Part shown: one piece after another, positions 13,401 to 25,400 of the stretch
How the letters are laid out: each line of letters begins with the position of its first letter
Numbering within the stretch: position 1 is the first letter of the stretch
Origin: Siphonodentalium dalli
Lineage: Eukaryota; Mollusca; Scaphopoda; Gadilida; Siphonodentaliidae
DNA length: 64,000 bases
Direction of reading: 5' to 3'
NCBI GenBank assembly: GCA_032622095.1
Contig: CP136061.1
Coordinates: 212,688,373-212,752,372 of the forward strand
Notes under the pieces: model-generated
Told to the model about the DNA's origin: nothing
Seen by the model: only the letters and a program-made list of their open reading frames with translations
The model's database searches: none
Made by a program: the position numbers and the translations under genes

Positions 13401-16400
13401 TTTTTAGGCCAATGCATTCTCTTATATATGCGAGGCGACCTATGGTCGACTCGCATATATAAGAGAATGCATTGGCACAGGGCATAACTGTAACTATCAC
13501 AATGTGGTCAAGGAGCCGGTTCCAATGATATCCATATTTGTATGGTTCTATTGAGACAGACCGAAGATATTTTAGGCTGTTGAAGCTTTATTTGGCCGGT
13601 TTTGGCCGGTTTGTTGGGTAAAGGGTTAAAGTGATGTGAAACACTCCGGTAGGGTGATCAAATAGAAATGGAGAATACTCTTGCTCATAGTAGTCAATTT
13701 TATAAATATTATATCCAAATTGACAACAAGCACCGTCATTCTTATATATTAAATAAATACAGTGACTCTCGATGGCGAAATCGTTTTCATTAGTTTATCG
13801 CAGATAGTTGCGTCCCGAATCGAGAAGTAAATATTTAAAATTGTGCTTAGTTCAGACAATGTTTTCTAAAGTGATAAGGTCGATTTGTTTGAATTTTTTG
13901 GCGATTTTACTAGAATGCTACATTCCTCCAGTTGGCATAGCGCCTAAATACCAACGTATTAGTTTCACGCACCCGAATAAGTACATAATATGTCTATCAA
14001 TTAAAGTCTATTGTCGCGTTTTAAACACATAATATGTGTTGTAACGTGGTGGGGGTCTTGACTATATTGTTGTTCTGTCGTGGTAGTGTGGACTGTTTCC
14101 CCCAACTCGATGTTACAAAACAAACATTGTTGTAGATCTTGCGATCTGTATAAATCTTGAACCATATTCTGTGATTCTGGAGTTCTTGGAATCTGTGTTC
14201 TTGGCTTAGGGCTCGACACGAAGGCCTAGCTATATGATAATCCGTTATGGGAGAAAGTATCTATAGTAAGCCCGTGGGAGTACCAAGTTAACAGACAAAT
14301 CCGTTACAAAACGGTATGCTTTAATCATAAAAGTATCTTCTCAGATGTGAATACAAGTATTTAATACACTATCAATGATGATAATCCACTGTGGGTCTGT
14401 GTGGGTAGCACTATCAGAATATATATGGCCTGATATACTTCCAACTTAGCATAAAACCAGCTATGTACAGTGTGAGCTAAGGTATGGCCAAGTCAAGTTA
14501 AATGACGAAGAAATGACAATTAGGCAATTCGCCAAATGTCTAAGAAATATCCTAAGACAAGGGTGACATTCCGAAAAACCCTGTGCCAAGCAGGGGGGGG
14601 GGGGGGGGTCTGGAAAAAATTGCACATATAGGGCCCAAAAAGATTTGTTCCGACCTCGAGGGACCCACCACCCCATTTTTGCAAAAAAAATATTTTTTTC
14701 CTCCAAATTTTGGGGACCCACCCCCCGTTTCTCATGTTTTTATCAAAATTTCAGAGGTTATTTTAGCCGTTCTTCAATAACTGTGTTAACTGCCTTACTA
14801 ATTGGTAAACACAGATCAGAAAAACGAAAAATATACTGTATTTCCCAGTATTTCCATGTGTTTCCGGGTGTTTTCAGTATCTAACAACAATATTAATTAA
14901 GCATTGTGTAGGTACACTATATGTCACAAATTGCCCTAAGACCCCATTATAGCCTTAATATATCGAGTGTGTTATGTCTGACAGAGAACACTGGCCAGTG
15001 TAAATAGTGGTAAACAGGTCAGAGGTTCCACAATTATATGTGCATGATCAAAGAACACTTTAGTCTTATCCAACGGGATGGGGTGGGGAGGGGAATTGTT
15101 TTTTGGTTATGTATACACATAGATATATGGTTATTATACTGCCAGATATTAGTCTGCGGGTATATAGTTGACGGCTCGATCCGTCTGTCCGTACAAACAT
15201 TTTGAATTTTAACTCAAGAGTCAGTTGTCATATTGGATGCCCTATGGCATGGTGACGGACCAGAAATGGGGGACGAATATGCATAATATCGCGGGTTGTG
15301 ACCACCAATGCCTACCAGAGTTATGGGCCCTGTTCGACTTTATGAAATTCAGTCCATACAATTTTTTTGCAATATAAGTTAAGTGTCGGTTGTCAAATTT
15401 TGATGTGGTTTGGTATGGTGATAGACCAGAATGAAGAATTGAATGTCATTTCTCAATGCATCTGAATGCATCACATTATTTCAGTTCATCTATTTGTAAG
15501 TGATAACAGTATACAATTAGTATTTTAGTTTCGTCTGGTTGAGCAGTAAAGCTCCCAGATGTATTAAGTTCGGAAATTCAATGAGAATAGCGTCACCTTC
15601 ATTTGGGATTGTCTGAGCAGTAAACAGTAATGTCATTCATCATAACCAATTCAGTTTTATTTGGATAATTGTTGCAAATTAACATTACTTGCAATCATTC
15701 AAGATGAGAAATAACCAGAAGGAATGAATTTGACTACATGCCAGAACAAGACAGTATTTCAGACATTAGATATTTATGAGATACCCTTTTCAATTTCATG
15801 TTATGCAACAATCAGGTTAATGATATCTACTAGTAGTCATCATTGAGTATTCACCATGTAGTATCCAATTTGTAATAGAGTTTTTTTGTTTTATTACTTT
15901 TATTCAGATAATACAACTGGGTAATAAATTAATTTTGTTACTAAATATTTCTTCCGTTGATCATAAGTTTCCTGAACGTTAATACGGTGGTCCACTGTGA
16001 AGTGGTCCGCGATACTGTGAAATCCAGAATGTTGCTAAATCTGAGGCTAAAGAGTTATATAAGAGTTAGCTGCCTATATAGCCCTATACCAACAAGCATG
16101 GTACTAACATGCTTACAAACAACATTACATGGTCAGTACTTGTAAATTGTTTGAAAAAAACCCATTTTGGAAAAAAATTACAAGCACCACTTTTTCCGCC
16201 TCTGGACCACCCACCCACCCCGACCCTATATACGGATTTTTTTTGCAGACCCCCCCCCCTGTGCCAAGTCTTGGTTAAAACGCCCAATTGGGTCTTTAAA
16301 TAAAATTCAGTTAAGTACTGACATCCGTTTACGCGAATACTTAATCCGTTGAAGTACCCACTGTAGATAGCGTCGGCCCTTTTATACAACGCGACCCACA

Positions 16401-19400
16401 GTGGGTAGTACTACCTACAAACTACCCACAAATGATACCCAAAGCTACCTTGTAAGGTAGCTACCTTGAAATAAGACGTTACGAAAACAGCGTCAGAAAT
16501 CACTAAGGTAACAACTAAAGGCGGAAGTTACCAATGACGTCACGCTATTTATAGCTTGACACGAATAGAGGGAAAATCCCAGAATGATATAAATACCATG
16601 TAACGACGATGTGAATGAGTGTGAATAAGATCAGAATTAGAACAGATAGTTAGGTAATAATTAGATAAAGGTGCAAATTATGAGTTAGTTATCCGACAAA
16701 TATAGGTAATACTACGAATATGAATGCATAAAGTACAATTTGAAGTGAGGAAAGTTATCAAAAGATACCGATCGACGAAATAACAATGAATGCATTGTAA
16801 TTAATATAGTAATACAACGGAAGGTGCTACATCACCCCCTCCTTTGAAGAGAAGAGGTTCCCCATAACCGGTAAACAATATACAATAGGTGTGATAAATT
16901 ATGATTATAATGTTGCCGATATTATGACATGTGAATTAATAAGCATGTAATCTTGATTCTTCATTTTCTTCCCTGTTTCTCTGGTGTTTCGACGCGTACG
17001 TCTTTTCTTTGTTTCTCTTGTCCCTTCGTTTCTTGAAGCAATCCTTCTCTGAGTGATTCTTTCCGAAGCAGTAACTGCATGATTCTTTGTGTTCTTCCCT
17101 GTTTCTCTGGTTTCTCGACGTATAAGTCTCTTCTTTGTTTCTGTCGTCCTTTCGTTTCTTGAAGCAATCCTTCTCTGAGTGATTCTTTCCGAAGAAATAA
17201 CTGCATGATTCTTTGATTGATTTGTTTTTCTTCACTGCGTCATGGACTTCGTCATTGATTAGCTTCGTTAATCTCGCAGCTCTCTCAGTGTGTGGAGGAA
17301 TGCCATATTGGCTGCCATCACCGTCGTCGATGTTGTTGTAGGAACCTTTTTCCATAACTTGTCGGACCCTCTGTTTGTCCCACACATTTCTTCTTTTTGA
17401 GCTCAGCTGAAAAGCTTCATATTTTAGAGCTAGCCCAAGAGCATTGTCTATGTTCTCTGTACTCGACTGGCAAATGGCCCATTCGATGTCCGGGCCATCT
17501 AGGGAGTTCCGGAAAGCATGAAACGCCAATGTATCCTTTGTATCCATAGATGCTGTAGGATAAGCCATCCTCACAAGGAGCTTAACATCTTGAGCCAATT
17601 CGGGTAGGGTTTCTCTTATTTTCCGACGCCTTGTATCTAGTTCAGCTCTATACCTCTCACATTGGTTGCTGGGCTCGAAACGAGATCTGAGTACCGCTAA
17701 CATATTTTGATAATCATTCATTTGATCAGGTCTCAAGTTGGCGAGGACACTACCTGCAGGTCCCCTCATGTGTATGCCGAGCTGTATTGACTTGGTATCT
17801 TCTGACCACCCATTAGCTCTGGCCACCAGATTGAAGCGGACTTCTGTAATAATCGAAGCCAAAATGTAGTCGATCCAACCCGAACTCTCTCGACCGTGGT
17901 ATGTCGTCCCGATAACCACCAGTATCACACGTCCCCTGATCTAGCATCCACATCAGACGTCGAGACGCCCTGTGGTCTCTTGTTTTGCATGTTTTCATTC
18001 GGGTGTGTGTATTTCACATTGCATTCATGGCGGTTTTCTTCAAATTCGGTGGCCCTAAATACCATTTCATTATCCCTGTACTTTCTCTCTTGGGTCGGAA
18101 TCTCAGTATTTGACATTCGGGAACCCGTATCTGCGACCATTATGTATGCTTGCTGCGTCGGCCTAGGCGGGGAACAAAATCAGTCTGTGTTTCTTTGGCG
18201 AGTTAAATTATCGTCACATTCCAAATTGGGTGGGCGTGACACTCTTTCGAAATATTGTGCCGGGCTGTTACACCTATCTTTGAATAGCGGCTTGCTGTTT
18301 TGTCTGAGTTCCTGATTCCCATTATATATACGTACGCTACCGGTAGGCCTATGTCTATTTATGTTGAGATTTGTACCATGTCGATTGTGATTCGGATAAA
18401 CTGGATCTGAAAATTGACCTCGAAATTTTGAGGCGAAATACTTGGCCTCTCGTCATGTGACAAATCGGAGTCACCGATTGTTGTGGGTGTGATTGTTATA
18501 TCAGGTCCTTCTGCGTCTTTATCGAAGAACTGGTGTCCCAGCCCCGGGCGTAATTCATCTGTGCCTACACACTGATCCGTCTTTGATTGATTCTCATCTG
18601 CACGACAAGTCTGAGTAGTGATCAGATGCATTATCTGTCTAAGATTTTCCGCCATCGTTTTCTCCAATCGCAACCTGTCTTCTCTTTCAACATCCCACAT
18701 TCTTTGCCTTTCCATTCGATCAGCTTCTATCATTTTCTCTAATCTGGTAAATTGCTCCTCTGCTGTCATTCGTCTAATTCTATACGTCTCTGACTCGTGC
18801 GCACTTTCCATTTCTGAGTCTACTTCTTTCTCAACGGACTGATTCTCTACTCGTGACTTGGTCTTTGGTTTCTTTGCCCGGGTCATTTCTGTAATTATAC
18901 CAAATTCGAGCGATCACTGGTTTTCGTAATCCGCAACGCTGCCACCAATTTGTAACGTGGTTGGGGTCTTGACTATATTGTTGTTCTGTCGTGGTAGTGT
19001 GGACTGTTTCCCCCAACTCGATGTTACAAATAAAATATTGTTGTAGATCTTGCGATCTGTATAAATCTTGAACCGTATTCTGTTATTCTGGAGTTCTTGG
19101 AATCTGTGTTCTTGGCTTAGAGCTCGACACGAAGGCCTAGCTATATGATAATCCGTTATGGGAGAAAGTATCTAGTAAGCCCGTGGAGTACCAAGTTAAA
19201 AGACAAATCCGTTACAAAACGGTATGCTTTAATCATAAAAGTTTCTTCTCAGATGTGAATAAAAGTATTTAATACACTATCAATGATGATAATCCACTGT
19301 AGGTACGTGTGGGTAGCACTATCAGAATATATATGGCCTGATATACTACCAACTTAGCATAAAACCAGCTACAGTGAGAGCCAAGGTATGGCCAAGTCAA

Positions 19401-22400
19401 GTTAAATGACGAAGAAATGACAATTAGGCAATTCGCCAAATGTCTAAGGAATATCCAAAGACAAGGGTGACACTCCGATAAACCCTGTACCAAGTGTTGG
19501 TTAAAACGCCCAATGGGTCTTTAAATAAAAGTCAGTTAAGTACTGACATCCGTTTACGCGAATACGCAATCCGCTGTAGTGTACCCACTGTAGATAGCGT
19601 CGGCCCTTTTATACGACGCGACCCACAGTGGGTAGCACTACCTACAAACTACCCACAAATGATACCCACAGCTACCTTGTAAGGTAGCTACCTTGAAATA
19701 AGACGTCACGAAAACAGCGTCAGAAATCACTAAGGTAACAACTAAAGGCGGAAGTTACCAATGACGTCACGCTATTTATAGCTTGACACGAATAGTGGGA
19801 AAATCCCAGAATGATATAAATACCATGTAACGACGATGTGAATGAGTGTGAATAAGATCAGAATTAGAACAGATAGTTAGGTAATAATTAGATGAAGGTG
19901 CAAATTATGAGTTAGTTATCTGACAAATATAGGTAATACTACGAATATGAAATACATAAAGTACAATTTGAAGTGAGGAAAGTTACCGATCGACGAAATA
20001 ACAATGAATGCATTGTAATTAATATAGTAATACAACGGAAGGTGCCCTGTAGCTATGCTACAGTGTATTATATAGGTCGACTCGAAAAGCACATTAAATA
20101 CTTTTATTTGGGCCCTATGTGTATGTACGCTAAAAAAAAGACGTACCTTGGTTATAAGAATTGTTAAACTTTGAAAAAATCGCATACGCGCCCTGTGGTA
20201 TAATATAACTAATAACGAACACATGTTGTTCCATTGGAAAAGCGTTAATCGCTATGAATTCAATAAGTTTGCTCGATTTGTCTCGCTGTCCGAAAATGTA
20301 TGTAAACTATATATTAAACGATGGTATCACCACTTTAGCTTTTTCTATCACGGCAAATGAAATATCATTTTGAAGACAGATTAAAGGCACGGGCGGCGTT
20401 CGTTGCAGAAATATTCATATTTGTTCAAATCGCCATCGACAGAAAGAATATTAAAATATATATAGTTTTGCTCATATGCCAAACATAATCAGCGCGTAAA
20501 TAGTATATTGTCGTCAATACATACGATGGTGTACGTAAACAAGAGCCCGTTCGTGTTACAGAAGTTTTGATTCTGTTTACACAACACAGCGCAATTATAT
20601 TGGTTAATCACACACACATTATATAAACGCTCTTTATTATTGCCATATCAGAAAAACAGTAACAAATAACGCTATTTATGTTTACCATATCCGGATCTAA
20701 ACAAAAGCCAGGTTCTGTAACGTTTTTTTTCACCCACTGACCGACGCGCGAAGCGCGTCCAGTGGGTGTCTATAATCGTAGGACTTATGCGTTTCTGCTG
20801 AATTGAACTAGTGCCTATGCGTTTCTGCTGAGCTGCACTGACGTTTGATCGTAAAATAAAATTATAATCATTATCAAAGAACACGTTTGGATAACACCGC
20901 CATAAACAGTGACATATTATGATGTTGAGCTCGTATCGTCAATAAAATTAGAGTTATGACTTATAAAACTAAGAATTACTGCTAAAGTATTTCTACCAAT
21001 TGGGTCACTAGATTCGTGTTGAGCTGGAACTTGAGAAATTTTAATTTCAACCAATTGAAATGCCGTTGAAAACCGAAGGGTTAAGCGATTATCGCAATAG
21101 GATATGGGAACACCGTGTGCGTAACGTAACTATCACAAGTATAACGTACTCTGATAACAACTTATCGCCAAATTCGTGCTTCAAACAGTTTAAACATGTC
21201 ATCTTCGGCTTCTTTTATTTTATTTTTATGAAAATGAATAATAAATGGTGTGATAAATATGTATAATATTTATATAACGACAAATAGAGTAAAATTAGCC
21301 ATTTTCCCTTGAAACTTAGGATAGGAAAGCCAGGTACAAAAATTGGTGAAATATGAGTACGAACGTCAAAGTGTTCCCCTGTCGTATCGTGATAATTGCC
21401 AACCGTCACTGCGAAGCCTCCATTGGCGATTATTAATTAATTCATTTCGGCTGTTCAGTCTTCTAAGCTATTAAAACTTTCTTGGATATTTGGAAGGTGT
21501 TTTGTGAGGATTGTTCTGATAATATAAATGTTGGATTAACCTTCCAAAAAGATGAGTTTGACGCCTGCATTTCTTGGCATGAATATTAACGAGCGCTCGT
21601 CTGCAAGTAGCAGTCATTGCCGATTTGGCGTGTTTTTGTGAAAATGTCAACAATATTTCACCACTCGATTCTCTTACAATGCACTCTAATCAGTCAAATT
21701 CTTTTGATAATTCTATCTAAATACATCTTAGCTACTATTCGGATCTGCTGTCCCGGTCTAAAAGGGGATAGTTTGACCAAAACGACTATTGACAAAATTT
21801 GTTTACAATTTGAGCGCACGTACTCGATGACCCGTCCACGCTGCAAATTTATTATCGAAAACAAATTCAATTTCTTCCATCTAAAACATAATTACGCGCT
21901 GGACTCTGTTATTTTATGAATATATAAGTATCACACGCACATACATCAAGTCTCAACTTAAAATTTAGAAAAATGACAGTTTTATCGACATAAATCGATT
22001 TTAATGGCAAATGCCATGTTAAATTTTATCATTGAAAAAAATTCATTTCTTCCATCTAAAACATAATTACGTGCTGTACTCTGTCATTTTAGTAATATAT
22101 TAGTATCCCACTCACACACACCAAGTCTCGGCTTAAATTTTTTTTAAATGACAGTTCAGTACAGTCGCGTTACTTTATATACGTCAACATTATACAGTTA
22201 TCGCCCGCGATTGAGTGAGACACGGGGATTTGTCGCCCGCTCGAGACCTGACATGTCACCCGAGGGCCGCCAGGCCCGAGGGTGACATTCCAGGTCGAGA
22301 GCGGCGACAAATCCCCGTGTCTCACGAAAACGAGGGTGATAACTGTTTTGTTATCTGACAAAGGAGTACACACGAACCTCCTTAATAGCAGTCATTAATG

Positions 22401-25400
22401 CGCGCATATATTCTTTAATCCAGTTCGAAAAGTTAATTTTATGTTGGAATCATCGCTATTTAGAAAATTAAACATTCATAATCTGAATCAATTAACAGAC
22501 CCGTCATTCGCGCAGCTATTCTCCGGTCAGTTTGCTGGTTGCATGGTGGAAATCGGTTCACGGAAAGAGGAAAGAGGAGCAAAGCAATTTCGAAGTTGAG
22601 TAGCCATGCAGCGAAATGTTCGGTTTCGTTTCAAATTTGAATGGCCGTGAAGACGCCGACAGACGTGTTCATTTCCAGATTGCTAAAATGTGAAACTAAC
22701 ACGTTGTAGTGGTGCAAAAAGAATTTGACATATGTCACAGATTGTTACGCAACATACGGGTATTCTCTGAAGTCTGAGGAATGTATTGAAGAAAAGAAAT
22801 AGTCAATTGATAAACAGCAAAGAGTGGCTATTTGATCAAGCACATAAACGTAGTTGTAACGTATGTACATCGTATGTGCAATTGTCTGCAGCAAATACCA
22901 ACTGCATAATAAGGTTTATCTATTTGTCCCACGGTCTTTATTATTGATATAAAAAGGTCCAATAGGAATATTACACCTTATAACAGATATGTGTCTGTGA
23001 TAACACCATTTATACATAACGTGCTTTAATAGCAAATAAAAAAACACACAATTATGCAAATTAGCAAACACCACAGTTCGCGGTTGTTATGAAACAGTGG
23101 GGTTTATAAAAACAGTGTTTTACGAAATTATCAGAGAGCTGTCAGAGAATCTCTGCGTGGTGAGTTCTTCGTAGTTCTATGTTTGCTGGTAACAGCTGAG
23201 CGGTCAATAACTGAGACAATGTTACCCTCGAGGGTAATATGGTGATTTATCGCCCGCCATGTGACGCACTCTCAGTCAATCAGAAGAGAGGCAAATGGGA
23301 TGAAGGATAACAATGGTCATTATCACCCGACAAATTTATTTCGGTCTATCGTATCAACCCCTATTTTCTCCCGCATAGCCTGACTAAGTGTCAACATTGG
23401 TCTTTATCGCTCCACTAATATCGGGTTAACCCTTAGTTCCCTGTATCGCCCACCCCTCCCTCAATTTATTTTTTCAGTTGTATTATAGTCTCGTTACGTA
23501 CACATTTTATCTTTTGTAACTTTTGCTTCAACACGTCGAGTTCCGCTGCAGACAATACAAAACAGACAACATTTTGAAATGTAAGCAGGCTTCATACTCA
23601 TCTTATCCAAGAAAAACTCTGGTTACATAAGAAATTTGTGTATAAGGTGTATGCGCATTTGTTGCGTTAAAAACAAAAGGTCCCAAGTCAAGGTCCAAAT
23701 CCCCAACACACTGATGTGAGGTTTAATTCATCTACATACAGTAATGTCGAAAGTAATTGATCACTTAACCACAGCAAAATAATGGGTATTTTTTCATGAT
23801 CTTAAATCCTGAAAAATCACTCATAATTATGCTGTAGTTAAGTGGTCAATTACTTTGGGCATTATACTGTAACCAACATAAGGATTTGAGGTGTAATGAT
23901 AACTCAATCCTCATACAGTAATGTACAAAGTAATTGACCACTTAACCACAGCAGAATAATGGGTAATTTGTCAGGATTTTAAATGCTGAAAAAAATACCC
24001 ATAATTCTGCTGTGGTTAAGTGGTCAATTACTTTGGGCATTACTGTAACCAATATAAGGATTTGAGGTTTAATGATAACTCAATCCTCGTACAGTAATGC
24101 CCAAAGTAATTGACCACTTAACCACAGCATAATTATTGGTAATTTTTCAGGATTTTAAATCCTGAAAAATTACCAATAATTCTGATGTGGTTAAGTGGTC
24201 AATTACTTTGGGCATTACTGTAACCAATATAAGGATGTGAGGTTTAATGAGAACTCCATCCACATAACTAATAAATATGTGTGAAAATTAAACCAAAAAA
24301 AATAAATTCCATGATGGCGTCCAATATGGACTACCTAATTCTGCTCCAAAACATGTATATTGAATATATGGATGTTTATTGGGGGGAAACCGATTATTTC
24401 AATGATATTTTCATTAACTGGGATCCAAAAACCCGACTTACGGGAGCGCTTTGCGCGCAACTGTATCTTAAGCATATGTGCATATTTAATAAGCCAACAA
24501 TTGGAATCCCAACAGAGAAGATTGGCGTGTCGCCCTTGCGCTTGCGCATAGACATCATTGATGATCTCTATGGGAAACCACATTGACATTTAATAGAGAA
24601 TTTCGATTAACTGCAATAACTTAAGGAATCTCTAATAAGGACTGCACGGTTATGAAAAAACAATTGAAATAACTTATTATTTAACTAACCGAATAACTCA
24701 AGGCCAATAAGAAAATTCCTTAAGTTATTGTGCTTAAGCAAAGTTAGAGATACCTTTTTGCGCTTAAACACAATATGATATTCCTGTGCAATAAGGAATA
24801 TTCTTATTACACATTCCCTATTACACATAAGCGAAATTACATCCATATTGCACTTAAGCGCAATTAATATCTATCTCATTAGATCGCCCTTGTGCAAATA
24901 GTAGAATAATCCTATATTTGTTCCACCCATTGTACCATGGGAATGGACTACACCACCTGAATTATAGGGAGTTTATGTACACTATATACTATATTCCTTA
25001 TTAAGAGTTACCTTATTGAGTTTTATTATCTAAGTGCAAGATGAAAATTCCATCATTATTGTTACTAATAGTACTCGTAGTAGTTAATACCACCTTACTG
25101 TCAATATTCTATCATGGTTAGTTTCAAAATCATAACGTTAATTGTTATTACTATTTGTGTGTATTGTACCGTACATGTACATCAGTCATCAATTAACAAA
25201 CTTAAGCAGAGCCTGATTGAATATATACCATATATGGTAGGTTATTCCCATCTTAAAGATGTTGATGTCATTGAGACATCCAATGCTATTATGCTATTTT
25301 GCATGCGAACTAGTAGACCCTCCAATTATAGCTTATCATTACCACTCGGGACAGTGGGTGTTTTTCATCAATTAATTGAATTTCTTGTTGCTTTTGTTTA

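Larger units (their letters stand above)
14040..20062 (-). mobile_element. Ty3/gypsy-like LTR retrotransposon, gag-only
   Basis: The 5' LTR lies on the right (18951-20062, 1112 bp). The 3' LTR lies on the left (14040-16831) and is interrupted by a DNA transposon at 14591-16261. On the element strand the LTR runs TG...CA. GTGT at 14036-14039 and at 20063-20066 is a 4-bp target duplication. Next to the 5' LTR is a primer-site-like TGGTGGCAGCGTTGCG; next to the 3' LTR is a polypurine tract AAAGGAGGGGGTGA. The internal region is only about 2.1 kb and encodes Gag but no protease, reverse transcriptase, RNase H or integrase. It is non-autonomous and sits antisense in the transporter intron. Its LTRs differ by a few percent by eye. 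Confidence 0.88.

Noticed and set aside
14461-14884. Several overlapping frames with Pro or Gly runs
   Set aside because: They cross the poly-G tip of the nested transposon and differ on every frame.
17896-18315. 139-codon + strand frame
   Set aside because: It is antisense to the Gag sequence of the LTR retrotransposon and has no domain.
20731-20768. GC hairpin as a transcription terminator
   Set aside because: Rho-independent terminators are prokaryotic; here it lies in a eukaryotic intron.
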